Counted from the stretch's first letter, positions 53,128 through 64,000 are shown. The stretch: 64,000 nucleotides of DNA from Brucella anthropi ATCC 49188 (GCF_000017405.1 NC_009667.1:1846001-1910000); one strand, 5' to 3'. Numbers and translations: made by a program. Notes: generated from the letters alone by a model not told the origin.

Positions 53128-54249
53128 ATGCAGTTTTCACCGGAACAGGATCAGGCGCTGAAGGCCGTCGGGCAGTGGCTCAAAGACGGCCGCAGCCCTA
53201 TTTTCAGATTGTTCGGCTATGCGGGTACGGGCAAGACGACGCTCGCCCGCTATTTTGCCGAGCATGTGGATGGCGATGTGCAGTTTGCGGCCTTTACCGG
53301 CAAGGCGGCACAGGTGCTGCGCTCGAAAGGCGCTAGCAACGCACGCACGCTTCATTCGCTGATCTATCGCCCACGTGGCGAAGAAGCGATTGAGGACGAA
53401 ACGACTGGCAAGACTTCCATCGCGCCGACCTTCTCGCTTAACCGGCAGAGCCCTGTCGCCAAAGCGGCGATGATCGTCGTGGACGAATGTTCCATGGTCG
53501 ATGAGGCGCTGGGGCGGGATTTGATGAGTTTCGGCACACCCATCCTCGTTCTTGGCGATCCGGGGCAATTGCCGCCGATTTCCGGCGGCGGCTTTTTCAC
53601 GGAACACGAGCCGGATTATCTTCTGACCGAGATTCATCGTCAGGCGCAGGACAATCCGATCATCCGTATGGCGCTTGATGTGCGGGAAGGGCGTGAACTT
53701 CCTTATGGTGACCATGGCGCTGCAAAGGTTATCGGAAAAGGCGACGTCAATCAGGAGATGGTGTTAGCCGCCGATCAGGTGCTCGTCGGTACCAACCGGA
53801 CGCGCCGCCGCTATAACCAGCGCCTTCGGGAGCTAAAAGGCTTTACTGCTGATTACCCGCAGGCTGGCGACAAACTGGTTTGCCTGCGCAACGATCCTGC
53901 CAAGGGACTTCTCAACGGATCGCTCTGGAAGGTGATGACATCGTCCAAGGAAACGGTGAAGCCCGGTATCAATCTGCTGGTTACACCTGAGGATGATGAT
54001 CGCGGTGTGGCGAAGATCAAGCTGCTGAAGGCGCAGTTCGAAGACCCCGACAGTGAAATTCCGTGGCAGACCAAGAAACGCTACGACGATTTCGATTACG
54101 GTTATGCTTTGACTGTGCACAAGGCACAGGGCTCCCAATGGGATGAAGTCGTGCTCTTCGATGAAAGTTTTGCGTTTCGCGATACGCGTGAGCGGTGGCT
54201 TTATACGGCGATCACGCGGGCTGCCGAACGTTTGACCATTGTAAAATAA
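53128..54249 (+). CDS. RecD-like ATP-dependent helicase
   Basis: A 373-residue SF1 helicase of the AAA_30/UvrD_C_2 kind. Walker A is LFGYAGTGKTTLARYFAEHV, Walker B is MIVVDECSMVD, and the C-terminal motif is FDYGYALTVHKAQGSQWDEVVLFDE. It lacks the N-terminal domains of RecD2 and is close to phage Dda-like helicases in size. It lies 48 bases after the dehydratase and directly faces a SpoIIAA-like gene with no gap between stop codons. Confidence 0.87.
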   Translation: MQFSPEQDQALKAVGQWLKDGRSPIFRLFGYAGTGKTTLARYFAEHVDGDVQFAAFTGKAAQVLRSKGASNARTLHSLIYRPRGEEAIEDETTGKTSIAPTFSLNRQSPVAKAAMIVVDECSMVDEALGRDLMSFGTPILVLGDPGQLPPISGGGFFTEHEPDYLLTEIHRQAQDNPIIRMALDVREGRELPYGDHGAAKVIGKGDVNQEMVLAADQVLVGTNRTRRRYNQRLRELKGFTADYPQAGDKLVCLRNDPAKGLLNGSLWKVMTSSKETVKPGINLLVTPEDDDRGVAKIKLLKAQFEDPDSEIPWQTKKRYDDFDYGYALTVHKAQGSQWDEVVLFDESFAFRDTRERWLYTAITRAAERLTIVK

Positions 54250-54651
54250 TTACTCGTCTGTCGGTCGGGCACTCAGCCATTCCCAGGCCTCGTTTTCTTC
54301 GTCTGCTTCGAAAGCGCGAAGTTCTATCGACAGGAAAGGCTGCATGAGGGTTATGCTGGCCTGTATCCACAGGGGGCCGCCGACGATTGCATAGTGGCGA
54401 AGCTTTTTCAGGGATTTGGAGCGCATGGACAGCATGCTTTCCGAGAATGCAGCCGTCCAGTCGAAACCTTCATATCCGGTTAGGCGGATCAGGAGGTCAA
54501 TTTCTTCATGTGTTTCGTAAGCTGCGTCAAGAAGCCCGTAGAGGTTCTCCAATGACGCATCGTCGAGATGTCCTTCGATTGCAAAAGCAAAAACGTCTTC
54601 CCGGTTTGTTGGAATGCGGCGAATGACGGGTATGTCCTCATTTCGCATCAT
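54250..54651 (-). CDS. SpoIIAA-like (STAS-related) protein
   Basis: A 133-residue protein of the SpoIIAA-like family (PF11964 type): FAFAIEGHLDDASLENLYGLLDAAYETHEEIDLLIRLTGYEGFDWTAAF, then the typical KKLRHYAIVGGPLWIQ and AFEADEENEAWEWL. Function unknown. Its stop is immediately adjacent to that of the helicase gene. Confidence 0.83.
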   Translation of the reverse strand: MMRNEDIPVIRRIPTNREDVFAFAIEGHLDDASLENLYGLLDAAYETHEEIDLLIRLTGYEGFDWTAAFSESMLSMRSKSLKKLRHYAIVGGPLWIQASITLMQPFLSIELRAFEADEENEAWEWLSARPTDE

Positions 54652-54862
54652 AGACCTCCATCATTGATCAGATTTAAACGTCGAAGCGGGGGCAAAGGTT
54701 GCGGACAGTCTCCAAATTGATGCGAACTGGAAAAACTATGCAAACCCAGATTGTTGCAGGCAGATTTCATGGTTGGGGATTGCGGCTGCGGTGCGACGGC
54801 AAAGCACTCACATTTTTTCGTGGCAGGCGTTATAAAGCGGGATATCTATCCGGGAGTCTCCA

Positions 54863-55600
54863 ATGCCTGCGAAATTATCGGTCAATCTCAATGCTGTTGC
54901 GATGCTGCGAAATCGGCGTGATTTGCCTTGGCCAAGCGTTACCGGTCTGGGCCGCGCTGCGCTTGCCGCAGGCGCTGCGGGATTGACAGTGCATCCGCGT
55001 CCCGATCAGCGTCACATCCGGTTTTCCGATCTGGGTGATATACGCGCTTTGATCGATGATGAGTTTCCGCAAGCGGAGTTCAATATCGAAGGTTTTCCAA
55101 GCGAAGCATTTCTCGATCTGGTGGAGAAACATCAGCCTGAGCAGGTGACGCTCGTTCCTGATGATCCAACACAGGCGACCTCGGATCATGGATGGGATTT
55201 CGTGTCGAGATCTGACTTTCTGGCTCCTATCGTGGCCCGTTTGAAAGCGGGCGGAATGCGGGTGTCATTGTTCGCCGACCCCGATCCGCTTGGATACGAA
55301 CGCGCAGCTGCTATCGGTGTGGACCGTGTGGAGCTCTATACCGGCCCTTATGGTGCTACCTATGATGACCCGGCAGCCGCAACACGTGAACTGGATCGAC
55401 TGGAAAAGGCTGCAAATGCCGCTACGGCGCTAGGCCTCGATATCAATGCGGGGCATGATCTTACAGTAGACAACCTGCCGGCGCTGGTAAAACGTATCCC
55501 TCAGTTGAGTGAAGTTTCCATTGGACATGGATTGACCGCCGATGCACTCATGTATGGAATGCCGGTAACTGTAAGCCGCTATATTGCGGCATTGGCATAA
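54863..55600 (+). CDS. pdxJ: Pyridoxine 5'-phosphate synthase
   Basis: Joins deoxyxylulose phosphate and 3-amino-2-oxopropyl phosphate to form pyridoxine phosphate. The 245-residue TIM-barrel protein shows [57 protein letters not shown] and the C-terminal [20 protein letters not shown] follows CGGGAGTC. All signature regions are present. Confidence 0.95.
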   Translation: MPAKLSVNLNAVAMLRNRRDLPWPSVTGLGRAALAAGAAGLTVHPRPDQRHIRFSDLGDIRALIDDEFPQAEFNIEGFPSEAFLDLVEKHQPEQVTLVPDDPTQATSDHGWDFVSRSDFLAPIVARLKAGGMRVSLFADPDPLGYERAAAIGVDRVELYTGPYGATYDDPAAATRELDRLEKAANAATALGLDINAGHDLTVDNLPALVKRIPQLSEVSIGHGLTADALMYGMPVTVSRYIAALA

Positions 55601-55968
55601 GATGTTAGTTAATGCGCTTGGTGCATGGCTCGGGTTGAAGCTTTGCAAAAAGCGCATTTGCATTCGGGTGAGACAAGCTTTAGGCGTCCGCCACTATTCA
55701 GATGCGTTGGGGGACGCAGGATCGTATGAGGGAAGCATTGAAGCAGTTTTCCGACGTCTGCTTTCTGCGCCGAGGCAGTTCTATTGCGGTTGCATTCGGA
55801 CGAATTGCTACGTTCAATCGATACCAAGCTTATGATTAAAGCTGATTTGGGAAACGGTGCGGCGACGATGCGGCAATTCGCAACTTTTTGCGAATACACT
55901 CATTATCTGAAATCGATCTCCAGTAACTCCAGCCAGAATCTTTTCAGGAAGTTGCGAGGTGCCTGCAT
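55601..55968. other. Intergenic region between pdxJ and kup
   Basis: About 368 bases without a supported gene. Short frames on both strands have no recognisable protein. The stretch around 55660-55800 is moderately G+C-rich with several short inverted words, so a small RNA or a 5' leader for kup is conceivable, but I cannot fold it into a known class. No terminator for pdxJ is obvious. Confidence 0.4.
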
Positions 55969-57924
55969 ATGAGCGGCGAGCTAAATGGCAATGACACGCC
56001 CACACAGGCCGCTATGCCTGCCGTTGGTGTTCCTGAAAGCGTCGCTTTTGCTGAAGATGCCGAGCAGCACAATGAGAGCATGAAAACGCTGGTGCTTGGG
56101 GCGCTGGGCGTTGTCTACGGTGACATCGGCACCAGCCCCATCTATGCTTTTCGTGAAGCCCTTCATGCGGCGGCGAGCGATGGCATTCTCGCCCGCAGTG
56201 ACATTCTGGGTGTTGTTTCTCTGATCTTCTGGGCACTGACGCTGGTTGTGACCATCAAGTATGTGCTGTTTGTTCTGCGCGCCGATAATAACGGCGAAGG
56301 CGGCATTCTTTCGTTGATGGCTCTTGTCAGAGGTGCGTTGAAAGGCCGGCCTGACCTTATCTTGGGGGTAGGCATCTGCGGTGCGGCGCTGTTCTTCGGT
56401 GACGCGGTCATTACGCCCGCAATCTCCGTTCTATCGGCGATGGAAGGTCTTGAGATTGTCGCTCCTGATCTTACTCCGTTCGTTGTTCCGATAACTGTCG
56501 TCATTCTTGTGACGCTGTTTTCGGTCCAGAAACTCGGCACTGGCAAGGTGGCCATCGTCTTCGGACCGATTATGGCATTGTGGTTTTTGGCGCTGGGTGC
56601 GTCGGGTCTCTGGCATATTTTCGATGATCCTACGGTGATGGTGGCGCTGAATCCCTATTATGCTGTACGCTTTCTGATGATCAGCCCGGGCATTGCCTTT
56701 ATCACGGTTGGTGCCGTGTTCCTCGCAATGACCGGTGCCGAAGCTCTTTACGCCGATCTCGGTCATTTTGGACGCAAGCCAATCGTTCGCGCATGGCTTT
56801 GGATCGTGTTCCCATGCCTTCTGCTCAACTATTTTGGGCAGGCAGCCTTCATCCTTTCACATGGCGAAGCCGCTGCATTGCCATTCTTCCAGATGATGCC
56901 GAGCTTCGCGCTGTTGCCCATGGTCCTGCTGGCAACTGCAGCGACTGTTATCGCTAGCCAGGCAGTTATTACGGGCGCTTATTCGGTGGCACGTCAGGCC
57001 GTTCAGCTCAACATTCTGCCGCGCCTTGAAATCCAGCACACCTCGGAAAAGCTGCACGGCCAGATTTATATTCCGCGCGTCAATCTGCTTTTAGGGCTGG
57101 CGGTGGTTATTCTGGTGCTCGGGTTCGAGAAGTCCAGCAATCTGGCCGCTGCATATGGCATTGCAGTTACCGGCAACATGCTGGTCACGACGGTCCTTCT
57201 CTATATCGTGATGACACGCATCTGGAATTGGCGCGTGAGCCGCGCCCTTCCGATTATTGTTGGCTTCCTGATCATCGATATTATGTTCTTCGGTGCAAAT
57301 ATCATCAAAGTCCATGAGGGTGGTTGGGCTTCGATTGGTATTGCTGCGATACTTGTTCTCATCATGTGGACCTGGGTGCGCGGAACGCGGCATCTCTTTA
57401 ACAAGACCCGCAAGGCCGAAGTCCCGCTTGATCTGATCGTCCAACAAATGACCAAACGTCCGCCGACCATCGTGCCGGGCACGGCTGTATTCTTGACTGG
57501 CGATCCCAAAAGCGCTCCCACTGCGCTCATGCACAGCCTGAAGCACTATAAGGTTTTGCACGAGAATAACGTCATACTGACGGTTGTGACGGCATCGAAG
57601 CCATGGGTTTCAAGTGCCGACCGCGCGCGTGTATCCCAATATAACGAACGCTTCATGCAGGTGACGCTTACCTTCGGCTATATGCAGCAACCGAATATTC
57701 CACGAGCGCTCGGCATCTGTCGAAAGCTTGGCTGGAAATTCGATATCATGACGACGTCGTTCTTCCTGTCGCGCCGCTCGCTCAAGGCATCGGCCCATTC
57801 CGGCTTGCCGCTCTGGCAGGACAAGCTGTTTATCCTGCTTGCCCGAACGGCATCGGACGCGACCGAATATTTCCAGATCCCCACCGGTCGTGTGGTGGAA
57901 ATTGGAACGCAGGTGAATCTGTAA
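55969..57924 (+). CDS. kup: KUP family potassium transporter
   Basis: A 651-residue K+:H+ symporter in the inner membrane with about 12 helices. Family motifs are LGALGVVYGDIGTSPIYAFREALH, GDAVITPAISVLSAMEGL and HEGGWASIGIA, followed by a C-terminal cytoplasmic domain. Length is normal for Rhizobiales. A hairpin terminator follows. Confidence 0.94.
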   Translation: MSGELNGNDTPTQAAMPAVGVPESVAFAEDAEQHNESMKTLVLGALGVVYGDIGTSPIYAFREALHAAASDGILARSDILGVVSLIFWALTLVVTIKYVLFVLRADNNGEGGILSLMALVRGALKGRPDLILGVGICGAALFFGDAVITPAISVLSAMEGLEIVAPDLTPFVVPITVVILVTLFSVQKLGTGKVAIVFGPIMALWFLALGASGLWHIFDDPTVMVALNPYYAVRFLMISPGIAFITVGAVFLAMTGAEALYADLGHFGRKPIVRAWLWIVFPCLLLNYFGQAAFILSHGEAAALPFFQMMPSFALLPMVLLATAATVIASQAVITGAYSVARQAVQLNILPRLEIQHTSEKLHGQIYIPRVNLLLGLAVVILVLGFEKSSNLAAAYGIAVTGNMLVTTVLLYIVMTRIWNWRVSRALPIIVGFLIIDIMFFGANIIKVHEGGWASIGIAAILVLIMWTWVRGTRHLFNKTRKAEVPLDLIVQQMTKRPPTIVPGTAVFLTGDPKSAPTALMHSLKHYKVLHENNVILTVVTASKPWVSSADRARVSQYNERFMQVTLTFGYMQQPNIPRALGICRKLGWKFDIMTTSFFLSRRSLKASAHSGLPLWQDKLFILLARTASDATEYFQIPTGRVVEIGTQVNL

Positions 57925-57945
57925 CTCATCTGAATTGATAGTTTT

Positions 57946-57982
57946 AAAGAGCGCTTTTCCGGTTTCGGGGAGGCGCTTTTTT
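57946..57982 (+). terminator. Terminator after kup
   Basis: AGCGC and GCGCT form the closing stem, extended by A-T pairs, around an inner loop, followed by six T. Confidence 0.7.
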
Positions 57983-58080
57983 GCATTTGTTGTCGATGAA
58001 AATTAATCCCGCTTTAGGCGACCGTAATTTTTGAAAACATGCTTGACCGCTGAAGAAACAGTAATTATGAATTGGGAACC

Positions 58081-58094
58081 GTACCGTACGGTAC
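58081..58094. promoter_or_regulatory. Perfect palindrome upstream of tetR, likely operator
   Basis: GTACCGTACGGTAC, a 14-bp perfect palindrome, ends 19 bases before the tetR GTG start and just ahead of its ribosome site. Most likely the binding site of the TetR protein it precedes. Confidence 0.72.
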
Positions 58095-58113
58095 AAGGTG
58101 GAGGAAAAGACCC

Positions 58114-59831
<1,718 letters not shown>

Positions 59832-60211
59832 AATCGGCGGGGTTCAGGTTCTGGCCGTCTGCAAACGACATGGGCGCCAGAACCAGAATGCCATCTGGTT
59901 TTCGGCCGCGATGAAGGTCGAAAAGAGGGGGCGCTTCTTGCGCCCCCTTCATAGTTGGCACTCTATGGCCGGGTTGATCGTCAACGTAAGGCGAACGAAA
60001 AGAACCCAAATTCTGTGCCAGATTTTTCGTTTCGTGCACTTTGAGGCCCAAAACAATTCCGAATATCTTTATTCCATAGAAGCATGGGAAAAGCTGTTCT
60101 CGCTTGCCGAAAAGTGCGCTAGAGCTTCACATCCAATAGCCAAGTTTTGAGGAGACTTAGCTATTACAAGTTCCGTAAAATGTACGGATAGTCTAATTGA
60201 GGAGATTTCCC
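59832..60211. other. Intergenic region after ilvC, with hairpin
   Basis: About 380 bases between ilvC and the aminotransferase. It holds the hairpin at 59926-59948. Beyond it I see no gene or repeat I can support; the last part must contain the promoter of the aminotransferase, whose ribosome site is GAGGAG at 60199-60204. Confidence 0.55.
59926..59948 (+). terminator. Terminator-like hairpin after ilvC
   Basis: AGGGGGCGC-ttctt-GCGCCCCCT, a 9-bp perfect stem preceded by AAAA and followed by TC rather than a long T-run. Confidence 0.75.
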
Positions 60212-61444
60212 GTGTTGGACTGGGAAAATGTATTTGCAACGCGCTCGAAACGTATGCGCGCATCGGAAATCCGCGAACTGCTGAAGCTTCTGGAACGCCC
60301 AGATATTATTTCGTTTGCGGGCGGAATTCCTGATCCGGCTCTTTTCCCGCACGAAGAATTCCAGGCAGCCTATAAGGACATTCTTACGGGTCCAGAAGCC
60401 AACGCAGCGCTGCAATATTCCGTTTCGGAAGGCTACAAGCCGCTGCGCACCTGGTTGGTCGGAGAACTTGCCAAGATTGGCATTCCCTGCACGGAAGACA
60501 ATGTGTTCATCACATCGGGTTCGCAGCAGGCTCTCGATTATCTGGGCAAGCTGTTTTTGTCGCCCGCCGACACAGCACTGGTGACCGCACCGACCTATCT
60601 TGGCGCGCTGCAGGCTTTCAACGCTTACGAGCCCAATTACGATATGCTGGCGATCAACGGCAACCGCACGCCGGAATCCTATGCAGAGGCTGCCAAGAAA
60701 GCCGGCGGTCAGGTCAAGTTCGCTTATCTGTCTGCCGATTTCAGCAACCCGACAGGGGAAACCGTCGATCTTGCCGGTCGTGAGAAACTGCTCGCACAGG
60801 CTGATGAGCTCGATATTCCGGTTATCGAAGATGCGGCTTATCAGTATCTTCGCTACAATGGCGATGCGATTTCGCCAATTCTGGCGTTGGACATTGCCCG
60901 CAATGGCAGTGACATCGAGAAGACCCGCACCATCTATTGCGGTTCCTTCTCCAAGACGCTGGCTCCGGGTTTGCGTGTCGGCTATGTGGTTGCGTCGAAG
61001 CCAGTCATTCGTAAGCTTGTTCTCATGAAACAGGCTGCGGACCTTCATTCGTCCACGATCAACCAGATCGCTATTCAGCGTGTTGCGAGCGGCGGCTTTG
61101 GTACTCAGGTCGCGAAGCTGCACAAGGTTTATAAGCACCGTCGCGACAAGATGCTCGAAGCGCTGGCGAAATATATGCCTGAAACCACAAGCTGGACGAA
61201 GCCTGAAGGCGGTATGTTCATCTGGGTCACGCTGCCGGAAGGCATGGATGGCGCAGCGCTACTTGCTGCATCCATCGATAGCGAGAAAGTGGCGTTTGTT
61301 CCGGGGCGGGCATTTTTTGCCGATGGTAGCGGTGCCAACACGCTGCGCCTCAGCTATTCATGCGCCAACGACGAGATGATCGATGAAGGCATCAAGCGCC
61401 TTGGTCGTTTGATACGTGCTCATACGAAATCCGCTGCCGCCTAG
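60212..61444 (+). CDS. PLP-dependent aminotransferase, 2-aminoadipate/LysN type
   Basis: A 410-residue class I/II aminotransferase. DIISFAGGIPDPALFP and LQYSVSEGYKPLR are typical of the MocR/LysN-like group without an N-terminal HTH. The PLP lysine is in CGSFSKTLAPGLRVGYV, and the carboxylate-binding arginine in LRLSYS near the C-terminus. GTG at 60212 is chosen for the GAGGAG 7 bases upstream; a TTG at 60197 lies within that site. Amino donor and acceptor are not known. Confidence 0.87.
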   Translation: MLDWENVFATRSKRMRASEIRELLKLLERPDIISFAGGIPDPALFPHEEFQAAYKDILTGPEANAALQYSVSEGYKPLRTWLVGELAKIGIPCTEDNVFITSGSQQALDYLGKLFLSPADTALVTAPTYLGALQAFNAYEPNYDMLAINGNRTPESYAEAAKKAGGQVKFAYLSADFSNPTGETVDLAGREKLLAQADELDIPVIEDAAYQYLRYNGDAISPILALDIARNGSDIEKTRTIYCGSFSKTLAPGLRVGYVVASKPVIRKLVLMKQAADLHSSTINQIAIQRVASGGFGTQVAKLHKVYKHRRDKMLEALAKYMPETTSWTKPEGGMFIWVTLPEGMDGAALLAASIDSEKVAFVPGRAFFADGSGANTLRLSYSCANDEMIDEGIKRLGRLIRAHTKSAAA

Positions 61445-61457
61445 GTTGGTGGAAATA

Positions 61458-61487
61458 AAAAAAGCCGGGTTCAGACCCGGCTTTTTT
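61458..61487. terminator. Bidirectional terminator between aminotransferase and BA14K genes
   Basis: A 13-bp stem, AAAAAAGCCGGGT-tcag-ACCCGGCTTTTTT. A and T runs on both sides make it work for both convergent genes. Confidence 0.92.
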
Positions 61488-61488
61488 C

Positions 61489-61908
61489 TTACTGGAATGG
61501 CGAATTGCAGCCTGTTCTGGGACCAGCCAACGGCTGGAATGTATTGTCGGATGTTCGGTAGCTGCGATAGCGGTTTGAACACCACTGGATATGATTGCTG
61601 CTGGGGCGCGCGCCCGCAGCCGGTGGCTGCATCGTGCGTCGATATTGCAGAGCATCGCCGTTCTTGTAGTTCAATACGCCATGTTCGGTGATATAAGTTC
61701 CACTTTCCCGGCAAAGCGTTGAACCGTAGCAGTTGCGAGCGCTCGGATCTGTGCGATTGGCACCTGCCTGACCGCCGATAATCAACGGTCCGCTCGGTTT
61801 CAGCGAGGGAAGATATTGGCTGTTACGCAGTTCGACGGCTGAACCCACACTTGCAATGCCTGCAACGAATAGCCCTGTCAGTATCGTCAGGCGCACAATT
61901 TTTCGCAT
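61489..61908 (-). CDS. BA14K family secreted protein
   Basis: A 139-residue protein with a signal peptide (MRKIVRLTILTGLFVAGIASVGSAVE, cleavage near residue 24) and a C-terminal BA14K-type domain: HIQWCSNRYRSYRTSDNTFQ followed by GPRTGCNSPF. BA14K in Brucella is an immunoreactive lectin-like protein. Cysteines in RNCYGSTLC and in the terminal domain may form disulfides in the periplasm. The family is characteristic of Rhizobiales. Confidence 0.87.
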   Translation of the reverse strand: MRKIVRLTILTGLFVAGIASVGSAVELRNSQYLPSLKPSGPLIIGGQAGANRTDPSARNCYGSTLCRESGTYITEHGVLNYKNGDALQYRRTMQPPAAGARPSSNHIQWCSNRYRSYRTSDNTFQPLAGPRTGCNSPFQ

Positions 61909-62046
61909 CGTTTCAGCTCGCTTTAATCAACGTTCTCCCGATATATGGGTATACTTTATATCCAAGTCACCGCTTCGGCAGAAATTTATTGGTTTCGGAA
62001 ATCATCCTCTTGCCAATCGCCCAGCAAGCAGAGAGATTGCGAAGAC

Positions 62047-63156
62047 ATGTTTACCATAGCTACTTTCAATGTCGAAAATCTGATGCGCCGGTTTGATTTT
62101 TCCGGCTTTCGCAATGAATTGCATCAGGATCGCACCCTGCAATTGTTCGAAATCAACGATGAGGCGCAGTATCGCCTTCTTGAGCAGGCGCGCGCTGTGG
62201 CGCACGCAGACGACACACGCCAGATGACGGCTCTGGCGATTGCCGAAACGCGGGCCGATATTCTCTGCCTGCAAGAGGTGGATAATCTGGCGGCGTTGAA
62301 TGCGTTTGAATATGGCTATCTTTTCAAGATGATAGGCCACGGTTTCCGACATAAATATCTCATAGATGGCAATGACAGCCGCGGCATAGATGTTGCCGTT
62401 ATGATGCGCGACACGACACGGGACGGGCAGCCCATCGAAGTCGACGAAGTCACCAGCTATGCTTATGTAACCTATAATGATTTTGGCCTCTACGAGCCCG
62501 TACTTGGGGAACTTGGCCTGGAACCCCATGACCGAATCTTCAAGCGGGATTGCCTGAATTTGGATATCCGCATTGCCGGGAAGCCCATATCGCTCTTCGT
62601 TACGCATCTGAAATCGATGACGGGCGCGCGCAACGGATTTGACGGACGGACAGCATCTCTGCCGGTGAGACGCGCAGAGGCGCGCGCCATGCGCCGTATC
62701 ATCGAGGATAAGTTCGGACCATCCAATGTTGCAGATCGCCGCTGGCTGATTTGTGGTGATTTCAATGATTATCGTGAGCGGATCATTATCGGGGGCGATG
62801 AATGGAACGGCTATCAGTTCACGCCAATGGTTGAAGAAGAAAGTGCGTTGGACGTGCTCTTAGCCGATGGGTTTGCGGTCAATCTGGTCGAGCGCCGTCC
62901 CGTTATGGACCGCTGGACGCTTTACCATACGCGCGGGCCGCAGGAGCGTCATCTTTGCCAGCTTGATTACATCATGGCATCGCCTTCTTTTGCGAAGAAA
63001 AATGAGAAGGCGGTTCCGAATATCATTCGGCGTGGCCAGCCTTGGCGCACGATTTTTCCACCTGATCAGCAGATCGAGCGTTATCCTAGAACAGGTTGGG
63101 ATCGCCCGAAAGCAAGCGATCATTGTCCGGTTGCAGTGACATTGAACATGGTTTGA
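62047..63156 (+). CDS. Endonuclease/exonuclease/phosphatase-fold hydrolase
   Basis: A 369-residue cytoplasmic EEP-family protein. Metal and catalytic motifs: ATFNVENLM with Asn, CLQEVDNLAAL with Glu, THLKS with His, CGDFNDY with Asp and Asn, and SDHCPVAVTL with His near the end. The ATG at 62047 begins right at the fold; the long upstream frame to 61945 runs through the promoter area. Substrate unknown (nucleic acid or phosphodiester). The NUDIX gene follows three bases later, so the two are one operon. Confidence 0.87.
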   Translation: MFTIATFNVENLMRRFDFSGFRNELHQDRTLQLFEINDEAQYRLLEQARAVAHADDTRQMTALAIAETRADILCLQEVDNLAALNAFEYGYLFKMIGHGFRHKYLIDGNDSRGIDVAVMMRDTTRDGQPIEVDEVTSYAYVTYNDFGLYEPVLGELGLEPHDRIFKRDCLNLDIRIAGKPISLFVTHLKSMTGARNGFDGRTASLPVRRAEARAMRRIIEDKFGPSNVADRRWLICGDFNDYRERIIIGGDEWNGYQFTPMVEEESALDVLLADGFAVNLVERRPVMDRWTLYHTRGPQERHLCQLDYIMASPSFAKKNEKAVPNIIRRGQPWRTIFPPDQQIERYPRTGWDRPKASDHCPVAVTLNMV

Positions 63157-63159
63157 GCG

Positions 63160-63870
63160 ATGAAGCAGGTTCGGGAAAATACTGTCCACATTATTGACAG
63201 TGCCGATGTCCGGGTACTGCCCGGTCCTTTATCATATACCGTGGATAACCACGAAGCGATTGCTTCGAACTGGACACGTGAGCGGGCGGCCAACCCTACT
63301 TTGTTCGATGGCGAATTCTATCTGGCACCACACGCAGAACTGATTGGCGGCGTGTTTCAGGCTGGCTTCAAGCGCACCAGTTTTGCAACGCTGATGCACT
63401 GGCGGCATGACGTATCGCAGGAACGTCCGTGGCACATTTTCGGTGTCGGTGTGGTCGTCTCGAGCGAAGGACATTTGATCGCCGGGCGTATGAGCACACA
63501 AAATGCCGGGGCGGGAAGGGTCTATTTTCCGGCGGGCTCAGTGGATGATAATGACATTGTCGATGGAGCTGTCGATTATGACGCCAATCGGCAACGGGAG
63601 GTTCGCGAGGAAACGGGTCTTGATCTTCTTGACGCGCGTGCGGAGCGACAGATCAATCTTGTGACAGGAAACCGTAGCATCGCGCTTTTCCGCCGTTATT
63701 ATTTCGATGCGCCGTCAACCGATCTGGTATCACGGATTGAACGATATCTTTCTGCGGAGGAAGAACCGGAACTATCAGAGATCATACCAGTGAAGGCAGC
63801 TCGAACGATGGGAGACGCAACACCGTCCTATGTGCGAGCATTTGCCGACTGGCATTTCAACAATCTCTAA
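63160..63870 (+). CDS. NUDIX hydrolase
   Basis: A 236-residue NUDIX hydrolase that would cleave a nucleoside diphosphate linked to X. The Nudix box is seen as REVREETGLDLL, preceded by an unusually long loop after the FPAGSVDD glycine region. An N-terminal extension (about 80 residues) precedes the domain. Substrate unknown. In an operon with the EEP-fold gene, which suggests linked nucleotide or phosphodiester metabolism. Confidence 0.85.
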   Translation: MKQVRENTVHIIDSADVRVLPGPLSYTVDNHEAIASNWTRERAANPTLFDGEFYLAPHAELIGGVFQAGFKRTSFATLMHWRHDVSQERPWHIFGVGVVVSSEGHLIAGRMSTQNAGAGRVYFPAGSVDDNDIVDGAVDYDANRQREVREETGLDLLDARAERQINLVTGNRSIALFRRYYFDAPSTDLVSRIERYLSAEEEPELSEIIPVKAARTMGDATPSYVRAFADWHFNNL

Positions 63871-63950
63871 AGCTTGGCCAGACTTGCAGATGACAGCGGC
63901 GCGAAATTGGCTATGCTCGCAGACAATGCGAAGCATGAGACATTGGAGTG

Positions 63951-63973
63951 AAACCGACCTCGCAGTCGGTTTT
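63951..63973 (+). terminator. Terminator-like hairpin near the window end
   Basis: AAACCGAC-ctcgca-GTCGGTTT, 8-bp stem followed by T. It closes the EEP-NUDIX operon about 80 bases downstream of the stop. Confidence 0.7.
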
Positions 63974-64000
63974 GTGTGTAGGTCGAGGGGAGAATAAGGG

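Noticed and set aside
55609..55899. 96-codon minus-strand frame between pdxJ and kup
   Set aside because: Composition and sequence do not resemble a real protein; no ribosome site.

Overview
The window reads as a chromosomal stretch of a Brucella/Ochrobactrum-type alphaproteobacterium (Rhizobiales, Brucellaceae). Supporting this are a circularly permuted two-piece tmRNA gene, an SspB-alpha ClpX adaptor, a BA14K-family secreted protein, a UPF0303 protein, DUF4169 and RHH_4 small proteins, and protein sequences that closely match Brucella proteins I know (for example the UPF0303 and PrmA N-termini). The assignment rests on remembered family similarity; no search was run.

Region 1 (1-23070) is ordinary core genome. 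It holds the 3' part of ligA, a DUF2461 protein, azlCD, pepP, prmA, a SCO1 protein, a Stealth phosphotransferase next to a hexapeptide acyltransferase, creA, uvrD (carrying an in-frame palindromic insertion), a kinase-like fusion, a UPF0303 protein, a GlcD-type dehydrogenase, a large AsmA protein, small conserved genes, sspB, and a divergent tetR/MFS pair with tandem operators.

Region 2 (23086-35799, 12.7 kb) is an integrated element bounded by 13-bp direct repeats. It is inserted at the 3' end of the permuted ssrA gene, which lies just beyond its right end on the minus strand. The element encodes a tyrosine integrase, an AlpA/Xis-like gene, a replication initiator with iterons inside its own gene, small and large terminase, lambda-type portal, a fused prohead protease/major capsid protein, a gpW-like joiner, a DUF2190 decoration protein and a possible head-tail adaptor. 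It has no tail, baseplate, fibre or lysis genes. This is the layout of a capsid-forming phage satellite (cf-PICI-like). A minus-strand, AT-rich cargo block (HTH protein, PD-(D/E)XK nuclease, XRE repressor) splits the packaging genes. An intact IS630 element (1047 bp, TA duplication) interrupts the AlpA/Xis-like gene directly upstream of int, so this copy is probably locked in place.

Region 3 (35788-64000) is again core genome: ssrA, a DUF2853 protein, thyA-folA, hflK-hflC-DUF2065-degP, an HI0933-type flavoprotein, GNAT-serB divergent from miaA, a diguanylate cyclase, a HerA-like ATPase, ilvB-ilvN preceded by a leader peptide and attenuator, a LysE exporter, a threonine/serine dehydratase, a RecD-like helicase, pdxJ, kup, tetR-ilvC, an aminotransferase, a BA14K protein, a phosphodiesterase-fold protein and a NUDIX hydrolase. 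Branched-chain amino acid genes recur (azlCD export, ilvBN, ilvC, dehydratase) but are not one operon.
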